Of a stretch of 64,000 nt of DNA, positions 11,657-25,459 are shown piece by piece. The DNA is from Eupeodes corollae. Its lineage: Eukaryota; Arthropoda; Insecta; Diptera; Syrphidae. The stretch is taken from contig NC_079148.1 in NCBI RefSeq assembly GCF_945859685.1, positions 44,031,946 through 44,095,945 of the forward strand, given 5' to 3'. Under the pieces are notes generated by a model, which saw only the letters and a list, made by a program, of their open reading frames with translations, searched no databases and was not told the DNA's origin. Position 1 is the first letter of the stretch; the number at the start of each line of letters is the position of its first letter. The position numbers were made by a program, and so were the translations under genes.

Positions 11657-11935
11657 GCTTCGCCTGACGTTTACGAGTTCAGCCATAGGAATTCAATGCA
11701 TGCTATCACAATAGAGCTTCGACCTCACGTTCCGTTTGACAATCGTAAGGAAAAGAACGTAATGTGACTCCAAACGGAAGCTCTAGTTCAACTATCTGAA
11801 CATTTGCTTTGTCTGACAGCTCAACAGCTGTAAAAATATGTCAACAAACAAAATATTTGCTCTTTGGAGGGATGAAATAATATAAATGTCATTCATAGCA
11901 ACCTCGAATTAAGGCGGCCGTAACGCAGGCGAAGC
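11657..11935. repeat. Inverted-repeat-bounded segment, possible MITE
   Basis: GCTTCGCCTGACGTTTACG at 11657-11675 is matched, with two single-base gaps, by the reverse complement of CGTAACGCAGGCGAAGC at 11919-11935. Between them GAGCTTC..CCGTTTG and CAAACGGAAGCTC form another partial inverted pair. There are no clear target duplications, so this is tentative. Confidence 0.3.
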
Positions 11936-12740
11936 CATTACTTCTTTTGAAACCTTTTTTCAATTAAAAAATCACTGCATTTTCCCGGCAAGTATTAATG
12001 AAAAAATAGAGACTTTTTCAGGTGACTGTTTAAATAGTCTCAGAGAGTATTTTGTTTTGTTCAGAGTAAAAACCCCAGTTTTTATATAGTTTTAGTTATT
12101 TGTACTAACTTCTTACGTTACATTTACATATTTAACCTGCATGTTGTGACTTAGTAAAGTTGTTAAAATAAAATGGAAACTCTTAACAATACAAATTTTG
12201 AATGAAAATTTAATTTTCGAAAGTCACTTCTAAAAGATTTTAAATTTTGTCCATTTTCTAACAAAACCAAAGACATTTATTGATTAATCGATGTTTTGTG
12301 AGTTGTTTGTGATTAAAAATACGACCCAGTCTTCTGAGTTAATCAATTCAACCTTACTTAAAAAAAAAAACTTAATCAAAATTTGCATAGTTCTTAAGGC
12401 ATACTTGTTTATTCTTTTGATTCTTTTTTACAACTTCGAGCTTATAGGCAATTTATATTATTAAGTTAATTAATGTTTATTATACGTCAATTAAAGTCCC
12501 TTCCTTTACCTTTTTGTTAGCCAAACATAGCCTTTTCTAGAATTTAATGGTTTTTATAACTTTGTAATAAACATTATTGGACAACTTCAACCTTTGACAA
12601 AAAAAGAAAAAAAGACAAAAGCTAACAAAGGGAAATCTTTTTTTTATAATTTTGATTCCAAAGAAAAATTTACATATTTTTTACGATTCTCATGATTGAT
12701 TTTTCATTTATATTCAAATATGCAAATTGTTTATTTATGT

Positions 12741-12770
12741 TTTTCTCTTTTTTTTATTTCAGGTAAGTTC
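12741..12770 (+). other. Recursive (ratchet-point) splice site
   Basis: A 20-base run of almost only pyrimidines leads into ATTTCAG (ending at 12762), followed at once by GTAAGTTCTTG (donor from 12763). An acceptor fused to a donor with no exon between is the known signature of recursive splicing sites, which split very long introns in Drosophila and other animals. It is on the + strand, as is the CH-domain exon at 45048, so it could serve that gene's upstream intron. The site is seen directly; its use and its host gene are inferred. Confidence 0.7.
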
Positions 12771-14151
12771 TTGATGATTTTGATTGTGAGTTTCTAAATA
12801 TGTATGTTTCTTCTTCAAATTTGGATGTTTTAAAAATTGGTTTATTCAGTTTTCGTGGTAAGTGCGATTAGCATTTGTAATTATGTGAACGTAATTTGAT
12901 TAAATAAAAATCAGGCTGTGTTCCAATTTCTCAACTGATGTTCATGCGAAATCAAAATCTTTCGGATGTGATGATGATGACATAATTATATAAGTCGACG
13001 ACGGCGGCAATGACGAATGACGATGAAGGCATAATTCAGCATTTTCTTATCTTATTTAGCTTCACAAGTTTCCTGTAGGTTTGCACTACATTTATTTTTT
13101 TTACTTTTCAACGAAAATAATAAGATAAATCTTTGTTATTTGATATCCACAATCAACTTGAGTTTTTGTTTTGTGTAAATGCATTCAAGTCTTATCTTTA
13201 CATCTTCTAAAGGTACATTCAGACTTATAGTATAAGACTCATTGAGATATGTGATGGAATGTGCAAATTCTAGGGAGTTCACAATTTTGTTTTTATAAAT
13301 TTTTGTATACAAATATTTTAGTTTTGAAGATTATTGCCCCCAAATGAGCTTGAACATAGAGAACAATAAAAAAAAGAAACCCTACTGAGCAGTTTAAAAA
13401 GATGACGCATAGACCAGATACAAATTCATATATTTCAGGAAATTATGAGATTTAAAAGAAAAAAGTTTCAACGGTATTGTTCTAGTGGCGCACATCAACA
13501 ATATGTGAGTCATTAAAAATTTAAATTGATATGAATCAAACAGGTTGATATATTTTGTTTTCTTCAAAAAGAACGTATTTTTTAAAGAGCATCGCACAAT
13601 TAACAACGATTTTAATTTTTTAATGTTGGGAACTCCAAAAAATTTATCAGATTCTTGTAAATCATAGAATTTATTGAAAAATGTTTACATTATTTATTTA
13701 CTATTTTCTGAATTTCGTCAAGATATGTCTTAACATTGCTCGATATTGTGAAGTGACTATAGAATTTGTGTTCTGCCTTAGTTAAATTATTAGGTTTTGA
13801 TGACACGTGGTATCAACAAGACACCCAGGAGTATTATTTTCTACACAGCCTATAAATTAAATACTGAGTTTGACATTTCTTGGTCGTGTACTGCCTATTT
13901 TCTGTGATCAGACATGTCCTTTACATTTCTTAAAAAGAACAACAAGAAGTTTGAAGGAAGTGAGTAAGGGAGTACACTTAAGTAATCCGAAATACTGAAA
14001 GAACTATACATTTTTTCTAAACTCCTTGTGACACATTGTAGCTGTGGTTGTCAATATACCAAACCTTATGACATTCTTTGGATACAATTGATAGATTAAG
14101 AGAAAGATAGGTGAAAAATTGTAATCTAAGTAAAATTAGTCAATAAAAAAA
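12771..14151. other. Non-coding stretch, presumed intron
   Basis: Apart from a second GTAAGT at 12858 (described in the findings) and GAC/GAT triplets near 12965-13030, nothing is recognised. Confidence 0.4.
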
Positions 14152-16130
14152 GAGGCTGATATGCGACCCACAATCATAAGTTCCCATCCTGTCTGTCGTT
14201 TTTTCTTGCTTAAAAGTTTGAAGGTTTTTAGTTGGGTTAAAAAAGTTGTCAGTTGCATTATTCTTAACAAATTTAACATTTCCAAAAATATTTTTCATAT
14301 AAAGAAATAGTTTACCTTGAAAATCTAGTTTTGTTTAATAGATTAAAAAAATTTGATAAATCGATCCAAAAGAAATTTTTACCAATTTTAGTAGCATTTC
14401 TTAAAATGTTTCATTTCTTATATAAATAAATACAAATTTAATTAATGAAATTAATTTGAGAGGCATCCAGAACCGAACTTCAATTTTTACCAAATTTGCA
14501 AACTATTTTTTGTAGATTTTTTTTTCATAAAAAAATACTGCTACAATATTTTCTGTGAAGTAAAAAAGATTGAAGAAAATTTTTCAAAAGCTATTTAAGT
14601 CGAAAGTAAATTTTTACCAAGTTTTAGCATTGTTTTTTTGTAAGATTTATGTCAGTTCGATTTTTATCAAAATTGTACAGAATGTTGACAATATTATTTA
14701 AAAATAAAATAATTTAAATCCAATATCTCAAAGTTTAGAAAAGATATTTGTGTCGAAAATCAATTTTTAAAGTTTTTTTTTAGGTTTTTATTTTTTGTAA
14801 AAAACTGTCACTTAGATTTTTTACAAAATTTTACAGAATGTTGACAACAACATTTTTTAAACGATAAAAGCAGTTTAAAGTCAATATCTTAAAATTTTAA
14901 AAAGATATATGAGTTGAAAATCAATTTTTACCAACTTTTATTAACTTTTTAGTTTAGGTTTTTATTTTTTGTAAATAAAACTGTAACTTCAAATTTTCTC
15001 AAAATTTTACCGAATATTGAAAACAATTTTTCTTATACGTTTAAATTCGTTGAAAGCCATAATGTCAAATTTCTTAAAATTAATTTGTGTCGAAAATCAA
15101 TTTTTACCAACTTTTGTTTAATTTTCTTTTAAGTTTTTATTTTTTGTAATAAAAACTGTTTATCCGATTTTTCAAAGTTGTATCGAATGTTGAAAATAAT
15201 ATAATTTATAAGAAAAAATAAGTTTTAAGCCAAAATATCAAGTTTTTGAAAATATATTTGAGTCAAAATTCAATTTTTACCAACAGTCAAACATTTCATC
15301 TTCAAATGTCGCATAGCAAGGAAATAAAATAGCTACAATTTATCTTCTCTGAAGACATTTAGCAACCATATAATTCACAGTAGCTCTATGTAGCTAATAT
15401 TATATAGATTCTCGATTTATTCGAGAAAATATGCGTCAAGACAAGGTGTAATGGTCATTTTCTAATGAGCCCAACCATTACATCGGGGCGAACGCATATT
15501 TGAACACCATGCTGGTTTATTTTTTATTCATTTTTCATGATTTTAAATCATATTTATTAAACTTTGAGTTTTTTGTAGGTTTTTATTTAAAAAAAAAATT
15601 GCCAGTTTGATTTTCCTCAAAATTTAACCAGATGTTAAAAACGTTATTCTTAATTGGCAATTTTTGTTTCAGTTTTTTGTTTTAATTTATTCATAAAACC
15701 GTTAGTTGGATTTTTTTTTCCAAAAATATAATGATTTCTTATCACGTTACAATATACTCGTATAATATACAATTTAATTCAAGTCTGTAGCTCCATTGGT
15801 TCGTGAGATTTTTAGGGTTAACCAAAATTGTCAATATTTTTTTTTAAACTGCTATGGTAAAAAAGCCACCAACGCAATTTTCTTGCGAGCCCTTTCTGTA
15901 TCTTTCTGCATTATTATCTGCATAGGAAAATTTATTTGTAGTCAATATCTCTTGAGGTTCTTGAGCTTTAGGCGACGAAAAAACGTCTCGAACGTACGGA
16001 CGTACGAACGTACTTACACACGCACGTACTGGCATCTTTCTAAAAATCTTTTATTTAGACTCTAGGGACCTTGAAACGTCGAGAAATTTTAAAAATTTTC
16101 ATTTTGACAAATCTGACCCATTTCAATAAC
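14152..16130 (+). mobile_element. Repeat family R, copy 2 (long, with an insertion)
   Basis: Left end GAGGCTGATATGCGACCCAC after an A-run, followed by a diverged TAAGTTCCCATCCTGTC. Several diverged central units follow. The right part has ATGGTAAAAAAGCCACC, the ACGTACGGACGTACG run near 15990, then ACGTCGAGAAATTTT and a decayed end (TTTGACAAATCTGACCCATT) lacking the terminal hairpin. It is longer than other copies because of extra central units and about 270 unrelated bases near 15284-15556. Confidence 0.7.
15284..15556. other. Foreign segment inside R copy 2
   Basis: Family R text stops after TTTTTACCAAC and resumes with TTTGAGTTTTTTGTAGG. The ~270 bases between match no other copy. They contain a short inverted pair, GTAATGGT with ACCATTAC, around 15450-15480, and no open frame. 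Boundaries are approximate. Confidence 0.35.
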
Positions 16131-19100
16131 AATAATAAATATAAAGATTTTTAAACTCGAAAAAAAAAAAACTTAACTTACCAATAAATTAACTTGGATC
16201 CAAAATTTTACCTTACTATGTTAAAATAAAGCCAATATTATGTTTGACTGTTTATTTAAAGTATGAACGAATAATTTTATTAAATTCGGTATTGATAAGT
16301 TTTAGGGTTCTATTTTATTAGGATCATAATTAAGTATTTTATTTACTTTAAAAGATACTCTAGTTTATTTTATTAAAATCATTCTGATGAAACAAATTCA
16401 AACTTAATCAATATTTTATTTAGATTCTTGATTAAAAATTATTATTTATTAAAATATCAGTCGTAAATTTTGTATTTCGAATAGTTTTTCTTATTAAAAA
16501 ATAGCAAAAAGATCTCCTATATTCAGCATTAATAGCTTCATACACAAACATTTAAAACATTTTATTTATATAGCTTTCAGCTTAAAGCTATTGCTTTGAA
16601 AACATAAAAGTTTAACTATTATTTAATTACACTATTTAAGGACTAAACTGATGAAAAATTATTTCCTACACTCCTTTGGGAAGGTTTACCAAATTAAAAA
16701 CTTTAAGAAAAACAGAAATACTTAATACAGAATCAATCTTGGCACAGTCAATTAACGACTTATTAAAGGCAAATTATATAAATTATCGCAAAGTGTCCTT
16801 TAAAATGTTCTTTGAATACAAATTTTTAACTACAAAACGTCTACAAAGCGGTTAAATAAAACATTCTTTCAAAAATTATTTTTAGTGCACTTATACGAGT
16901 TAAAATATACCTATGATCGATTGGTCTTATTAAACTATTTTAAAAACCACTCATGTCTCTTATATTCAAATAAAACACAGATCACTTTACGACAACACTC
17001 TTGTGCCATTACTTGAACCAAAGTCAATATTTTAAGTGCTCGTCACATCTAAATGATTAAAAAGGCTCAAGAATCATTACCTATCTTAAACCTTCGTTTT
17101 TAACTAAAATAACAGAAGTACCTTTATATTTACAGAATACTTCTGAATCAACTTTGTTTTATTCACAATTCAATCTGCATATAAATATGTACAAATTTGC
17201 ACCAAAAATGGTTACTTTGTGATGATTGTGCTTAAATTGATACTCATTACTTCTGAACTCAAGCCCTGACTTTTAATATCAGCTTCGTGAGTGTGTGAGC
17301 AAGAGAGACAGCCATCAAAGTTAAAAACAACTGAAAACTTGAGGTTTTTTATGTGTTTAAATTTAAACACGATCACCCAAAGGCGCAAAACTTACATCAA
17401 ACAACGTAATCGATATCTACCTTATATTAAATGTAATTGAGAAGAAAGATTTTCGTAGAAGCAAAACTTCAATGATGCAAACTGTAAGGTCTAGGTTACG
17501 GTTTTCAGTACATCAGTTCAACGGACAGGGGAGGCCAAAGAGTTCAATATAATCTCCCTTTAGTTTAATTTGAAAAAATAAAAATAAAAATAAATTTGCA
17601 CATGAAGGCTTACACAAGTGGGTAGGGTAAGGTATAGGGTACTTAGATGTCTGAAGAAAAAAAATACAACAAAGTCATTCAATCGATCAAAAAGTGCAGC
17701 AGCTCTTTGATTGCATGATCGAAACGAAGTGTTGGAAAATTTTAATTTCATCTCAGAAATATAACAGTGGGGTTTATAAGTGAAACATACCCTAAAATGA
17801 GAACTTTAATATTTAATAAAAACCCTCAAAGTACTTAATTATGCAATTGAAATTCAATTTTAAATACATGCTTCTTTATCGTTTTAAATGAAACTTATTT
17901 AAGGAAACTTAACATGATTGACTTTTAATAATTTAAAAAAAGGAAAATAACAGAAGAGCTAAGACAAAATTTAATAAGAAAGCAAAGTACAACTTGTTCC
18001 ACAAAAATAATTTGAACTACCAAAATGTTTTAATAGAATCTTTAAAGAATCTTATTGGGATCTTTTGTTAAGATCTTAAAAAATGATTTAAAAATATTAT
18101 CTCAAATAATGAATTGTTAAAACAGCTTGAAAATATATAAAATTGATTTTTCATACAACATAATTTAAAAAAAGTTGTATAAAAGTTCTTCTTTTCATAT
18201 AATAGAAGACCATATTTAAATGGTTAAAAAGGTAAAAAACATTTGGTGACAATTTCTCTACCTTTCTTTTGCGATGTCTGACTTTAGTCCGAACATAAAG
18301 TTTTCTTGCCTCAGATGTTTTTTTTTGTTGCAAAATGTTTATCAAAAATAAGTTTTGTTTTGAACAATTTTCCAATGTCAGTCACTTGACTGAAGGCATA
18401 TTAACCCCACTGTATTTACAATCCTTTCACTTCTTGATCAGTGCACCTACCTGTGATGTAGCCTACTCTGGCCTGTTCTTCTATGGTCTGGTCTGATCTG
18501 GTCATGTCTTTTGCAATCTGTTTTCTAAGGAGTATATAAATAAGGGACAAAGAAGATACACTTAATGAATTGTTCTGGAACAACGTTGCATCCACACCAC
18601 ACTACCATCACACGATACTGGCTCAGGCCCTTCTTATACCACATCATTCTGCCTCCATGGGGCATAATTTAATGAAACCAAAGAGCAACATCATATTTTT
18701 TTATTTTTGCATGAAAACAACATCATTCCACAGCATGCTGTGGTGGTCATCATTCATTAATGCAAAAACCACGAAAGGATGCAAATCATTATATCGCGAC
18801 GCGACCGACGACCGAAGGGCGACGCGACGGTTGGTGGAAGTGTCGGGTCTATATAGTGATGGAACAGCGGTTTGGCTCAAAAGCACATTCACTCCATCAG
18901 ACACGCGCAAACATGGTACCTCTTTCTTTACTTATACCTTACCTACCTGCCTACCTATATTACACAGCACCATCACCACAGCAAGTGGCATGGACAGGAC
19001 ACTTCTAGACATCAGAACAGAACACCCAACACTGGCAATATGAATGACTCTGGCTTGAAGCAATCACACATCATCCTGTCGGCTTGACTATTATTAGGTA

Positions 19101-22100
19101 ATTACCAATGTTTGTTTGAGGCATCAAAGAGAAGAACACGAAGACGAAAATGAAAAAGAACCTTTAAAGGTACTACGATCGCAGAGGTACATGAGCTCAG
19201 GCCAAAGGACCAAAACAACTTGAAATACAAAGCATGTTTAAGAGAAAAGAGGGGAAGGAGGTAGTTTCATTGAGTCATTGGCTTTAGAATTGCGGTTCAG
19301 ATGGAAGAGACATTATTTGATGGTCTCAACTCAAAGTGAACTGAAATGATGATGTGATTTGCGCTTGGTGTATTCAGAAGAAAAAACTATGACTCACTGT
19401 CCTCACTAAACCAGGGATGTTTATATGATCAATCTTCCGTAAGAAGGAATGCGTTTCCTTCACTTTAGTTGGGTTTTATTTTTGTCGGTTTTTGCTTCAC
19501 TCAAAAGTTAAATAAGATGACGAATTATATAAAACGCTACTGAGTTAAGCCCTCAGGTCTTTCTTTTTTACATTTGCTTGAATCTAGAGTAATTCCATTA
19601 CAAGCAAAAAATGTGTGTGTGATAGGTAGTTTTGACAGTGACAACTGTTTCCGCTTTTTGGCAGAACATCAGTATAACAACTTTGCGGCATGCCCATATC
19701 TCGAGAAGTAGTTAAATCGAAATAAAGCACCCACCCACTCAGTACTCAAGTTTGTGAAAATAGTATGCTCTTGGACAATACTTACGCTAGATGTGTGAGA
19801 CTAGATTGACGAAACTCATCTCTATTATCAAAACTATCCTAAGCAGAATTCTGCACAAACGTTTAGGATTGTTTGTTTACAAGGTCCAATTGACTCAGGA
19901 ATTTAAGACGCAAAATTACTATCTACCGTGTAGCAGAACAGATTAAACCACGATTTTCATGGTGAAGTAATTTGACCGCCTCGGAGCTGTGATTTGATTT
20001 TCTAAGAGTTGCCTGAAAGTTGACTGTGAAGGAACAAAGGTATGCCAAGAATCAATAGACAATCAGTAGATCCGAAACAATCAACAAGATCTTTTAAAAT
20101 AAGCCTTATGAGACGTTGTTTTCCATAATTTAGGGGAATTTTCGATCTTACTAACAAAAAGCCATAATATTTGACAAAAATAAATTCTGTACTTTTCATT
20201 CCATTTTTAAGAAATGGAATTTTTATTAAGAAGTGGGTAAGCTACGAATTTTTTCTTTTTGCTTGAGTCATTCAAAAAAGTCTCAGAGAATTTTAGTTCC
20301 ACTTAATAAACATATTCTCAAGCATCATAAACATATCATCGTAATATGGGAATACCTACCTAAGCTCAAAATGATTAAAACTATAAGAAACAAGTTTTAC
20401 TTAGTATATTAAACCTTCCGACTAATTGCAGTATGTATTTTGTTTTTAATTCAAATCCCTCTCCTCAAGCGTTATTTTATTCATTTTAAGTCACGCAAGT
20501 GTTCCACCTTCACTTAAGTTCCACATACGAGTATCTTCTATTTATATACAGTGAAGTAGTTTTATATTATATTTTTCCACATACCCCCAAGCTATTATTA
20601 ATGAAATAAATCTACCATTCAAGTCTGGTAGTTAGTTAGTTATAAAGTTAGTATAATTACAACTTAGCTTCTGTATGAAGAAATACAAAACAAAAAACAT
20701 AATCTCGATTCAAAACTAAAATTAGAAACAAACATTTATACGAGTACAACAAAAGCAACAAAGAAACTAAAACAGAACTTACTCTCTATTGGACAGAATA
20801 ATAACAAAAGTGAAACCTTTTCTGTCATTGAACGCTTCAATGAACTACTGCAGTTTTGCCCCTTTCATATATAGATTCACACAGCTGCGGGCGTCTGAAA
20901 GCCCAGTTCAGTCATTTGAAAACAAATTCACTCTTTCGGAGAATCAATATAACAAATTAAAATATAAAAAAAATCAACACCAATGATTTAGCCCGGCAAA
21001 TGTTAAGTGGAATCGAATATTGAATCCACATCATTGACGTACAATCTTAAATCAAGTGTTTTATTTATACATAAAGTCATTGTATCTATCTTTAAAGCAT
21101 ATACCGTATATATGTATGTCGGTGCTGGACTAACATTTATTTCATTAAGTACCTTAGGTCCTCTTTCGTTCTATCAGTCTTCATTCCTGAAGCACGTTAA
21201 GAAAATGCTTCATAACAACGCGATCCAAAAGTTCTACGAACTGCAATCACTGCAAAATGTTTATAATTTTAAATTTAAGTTTTGACAATTTGAATGTGTT
21301 CTTAACAGCATGGTTTATATTTTTCAAATTTCAAAATACTACATATTTAAAAATGACAGTTGTCAAATTTGCGCGCGATTCAAAATGAAACCTCTTATTG
21401 CAAATCGTTAATTATTATCTGATCGTTCTTGTTGATTCTCATGAATCAGTGGGAGTTGAAATAAATGTACTATTCTGTGTTTTTCCAACAAAAAAAATGA
21501 TTTTTTAGAGCAAATTTTCAAGAATATCTATAGTAGAAGTTTGCACCAAGGCCTTCACATGCCTTAATCAAGCCCTGAAGCTATATTCACACATGTGATT
21601 CAATAAAAATAGATTTGCATCGGTGATCGCAAACGGCAGCATATATACCGACTACAAATTCTCCATCCCTCTGTCCAGTCGGTAAATGACGGCTGGTATA
21701 AGCTAAGAGAGAAAGTTGTTAGAAATATTATGCAGCTGTGAAGTTGCAGTCTTGTATCTTTTGTATCTATTATCAACCAACTTTTATAATGTTGCAAATA
21801 CATGTTCTTCTATCCAAGAGTTCATATACACTACACATAGGTTCTTAAATGTACCTTACCTTAACTTACCTCACACCGAAGCAATAAAAATGCTTTATTT
21901 GCAAATTTATGATCACTTTAGAAATTAATGTAAACTTTTGTTCTTTTTTTTACGGTTGAAATTCCTTTGCGAAGAAGAGTGTTTTACAGTAATGCACCAG
22001 CTTCATCGAATAGTCATCATATTACGTAGATAGGTTCATCTGCATCTCGCTGATAATTAACCCTAAATTCCTTAGTTAATGAACGATGAAGAAGAATAAC

Positions 22101-25100
22101 ATGTTAGATGTTGTGAAGATTCTAAGATGTGACGAGTTTTAGTTTTAAAGTCTGCAATGGTTGTAAAAGTATAGCCCCAGTATACTGGAACGTGATCTAA
22201 GAATATTCTATAAATTCTTAACTGCAGTAAATTCTATACCACAGTGAAGATCGACTTTGTATCTATATAGTCTTCTTTGCGAGATGAAATCAATTTTCTC
22301 TTTCTAAAGCGCGACTCGCAAAGAGATAGATGTCCACTTAATAGTTGGTTGTTGTGTGGAGACCAAAGCTATAAAACACAAAATCGAGCCCGATCTTCAG
22401 ATCTGCGATCATTGATCTTATCCACACTTGACCAACTAATTACAGACTTTCTATTCAATCCGATGACCGGCCATATGTTGTTGTCGTGCTGTCGTTGTAG
22501 TCATCTTCATCGACTTCGAAGTCTTCGTTCGTTGTTCGATGGTTGTCGTCGTTGGGTGCATCAGTATCTTATTTCTTATGTAGACCGCTTGTATAAAGCT
22601 ATACCCGTTTATACTTAGATTTGCGTGATGGTGCTGTTGACTTTTGTGTATAGTGGCACCTACTATTTAATTGTAGTTTTTTTTTTTCTCGTCGTTATTT
22701 TGTGGACTTAGACTGTAACTACTTCGAGAAGAGGTATACGTACATTTGTGACAAATTGTGAACACTTGCTAATATACTCTTTTAAGCCTTTTATAGAGAT
22801 CCGGCTTTGCGGTTATTAATATTAAATTGCAAGTTGTTGCTATTATCGGAGCTTCTGTATTCGATCATAGGCACATATTAATTATATGGATCGTTTAGCG
22901 TAACGGTTATTGAGTATAAAGGTTTCATTTAATTATTTTCATATCGAGTACAAAGAGAAGAAAATATTGGCAGGTGTTGATTCGAATGGATAAACTCTTA
23001 ACCATCAATTTTTTAAACCAAGTGTAATTTTTGAGTACGAATTAAAGCTTAAAAAAGTTGGTCTATATTTACCTTAAATTAATTAAGAAGTACTTTTATG
23101 CTATACTAAGTTTCAAGATTTGAAGAAAAGAGAACATCTTTTGAATGTCTGTTCTGCAAATTTTGAAATAATACTCAGTTTTTTTTGGAATAGATTTTTA
23201 AAAGGTTCTTGAGATACGGCCGACAAAAAAAAGTATCTAGAACATACAAAAGTTTATAGCTTTTTAATAACGATGTTAAAGCTTAAAGCGAAACTTTTTT
23301 GATCCACGAAACTATAATACAGACTTTCGTATTAAAATTTTGAGCGGGAAACAGCTGTCAGTGCCAAAATAGGATTTGATACAAAATTAAACCAATTGAT
23401 GGCTTGCCCTGTATTTGTACCATATAAATAATATCTAAAATACATACATTTACTCCAAATTAGTTGTATGTGAAAGATTTTTTTGGAAATATGCTGAGCT
23501 GTAGATCAATGTCTTACTTAATTAATTTGGCGACTTCATTATTTTATAAACGTAATTTATGTTCTTAATCGTGTATATTGTTAAAATAATAAACTTAAGT
23601 TATTCTAGTACCTTTTAGCGAGCGCACAATTTCAAAGTTTTGAAATTAATTGATAAATTGAGAGTAAACAAGACACAAGAGTTAAGTTTTATACAACTGT
23701 TTAAATTTTAATAATACATTAACATCTGGACTTAAGTAAACTAATAAATTTGATTCAAGACAAATAAAAGGTTCAAAAAGGCACCGTTAACACAATAATT
23801 TGATTAGGTTACAGACATCGATATTTTGACTTCTTCAAAATATTTTAAATCAAAATCGAAAATTCAGAATATACTTTATTTTTTTTCTAAAATATAGATT
23901 TTATCTTATTAACCAGTGATGGTTATGAAAAAAACTATCCCTTTAGTAATTATTTATGTTTGTCACATTCTGTGTATGGACACTGCGGACAGACGCAATT
24001 ATTTCTATAGAAATCTTCCAAAATGAATAGCTTGACATTTTGTTTTGCCGGAAACACACGATTAGCATATGTATGTTTATTGTTTAACCATTCAATTAAA
24101 AATTATCATAATTCTTTGTGATTTGTTTATATGTTGTTATTGTTGTTTATAAATTCAACAAAATCAACCATGAATAAGATGTCTCTCCAGTTGCAGCTGT
24201 CAGGAAGCCTTCATCGACGATATACAACAAGACATAAAGTCCCGTGTCATCGTACACAAACTGTCATTTCTTTGGCTATAATCCCTTGATCAAACTTAAG
24301 TTTACATATTCAAATCATGTTGTATATGCATTTATAATGAGATTCGTTTTTTTTTTGTATTTTTATTTTTTCTGTTTTGTTAATTTTGAATATTTTTACC
24401 TAAAGTTTGAGCTCACGCAGCCGCCTTTAGTACGATCAACGACATAGTTCGTTATACGTACGCCCGGCTTTCTATTTTCGAATAACAATGGCCACTCTTA
24501 TGTCCAACAATGTATATATTTAAACTAAATATCAAGGCAGTCGAGGAGGGGGTTTAATGAAAGTTTGAAGAAGAATAATACCAAACCGAGAAATAATAAA
24601 AAATTGTCAACTTGAACTTACCTACCTTGAAAATGCCCGTGTATCACGTTTGAGCTTAGATAAAGCAGCCAATGACCTGAGGTTAATTTCCAATTCAGTT
24701 TTATTATGAACCTGACCTGGTTCATACCCAAAATTACAACAACAATAACAAAGACAAAGAAAAAGAAGACTAAAACTCAAGTGGAGTGAGTAAAATGTAA
24801 AATAGAAGATCAAAGAAGATTTCCGACTTTAGAATAAAGGTTCACTAGTGAAAGCGATCTTAAGAATTTTTAAGATCTTATTTTTTTTTAAAGAAGAAGA
24901 ATTTTATAGTCATACAAACATATATGAACCCATTTTATGATGAGGGGACAATAAACATGAATGTTCATTGTGACAAAAAACATAATAACCCTCAAGAAAG
25001 GAAAACCTAAACTTTTTGTCGTTCGTCGTAAAAGCGATGCGGGATTATGAACTCATTATGCGGGATAATTGAACATAAAATATACAAATACTAGTAATTG

Positions 25101-25289
25101 GTTTTCAGTATTTCTTTTACGTGGTTCTAAAATCAAGTAGGGCAATGTTTTTGTAATTAATTGAGTTTAAATACACTGAAAAGTTGTTAACTACTGGAAG
25201 ATATAAACGATGGAGTTCATTGGCATACAATTTAAAGTTTTTTAATCGTATTTATTTCGAGGCATAATTGTGTGACCCCCAATTTTTTC
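16131..25289. other. 9 kb without recognisable genes or transposons
   Basis: I read this as intronic or intergenic. Locally notable but unproven items: a TATATAAATA at 18534-18543; a segment at 20860-20940 with TATATAG and a TTCAGTC initiator-like motif 42 bases apart (too far for a standard pair); a minus-strand GTAAGT just left of it near 20780; and GTC/CGT triplets at 22480-22560. Frames such as 18570-19043 and 22277-22618 have no domain and biased composition, and I do not call them genes. Confidence 0.4.
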
Positions 25290-25459
25290 CTACAAACGGG
25301 ATTTTAACTTCTCATTTTTGAAAATTTTTAGATGCCTTGACGTTTCAAGTGCATTTAATATGTTGTTAGATATATATATGTGGGTTATCCACTTTGCGGT
25401 TTTAAAAGTAAACATAAATAAAACACATATTAAGTATTTGTTTTCATGATATTTCTTTT

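Noticed and set aside
18570..19043. 157-codon frame downstream of a TATATAAATA
   Set aside because: Three overlapping frames are open here, composition is biased, and there is no domain or clear initiator at the right distance.
20860..20940. TATA plus initiator promoter
   Set aside because: TATATAG to the TTCAGTC initiator is 42 bases, longer than the usual ~30, and no downstream gene is recognised.
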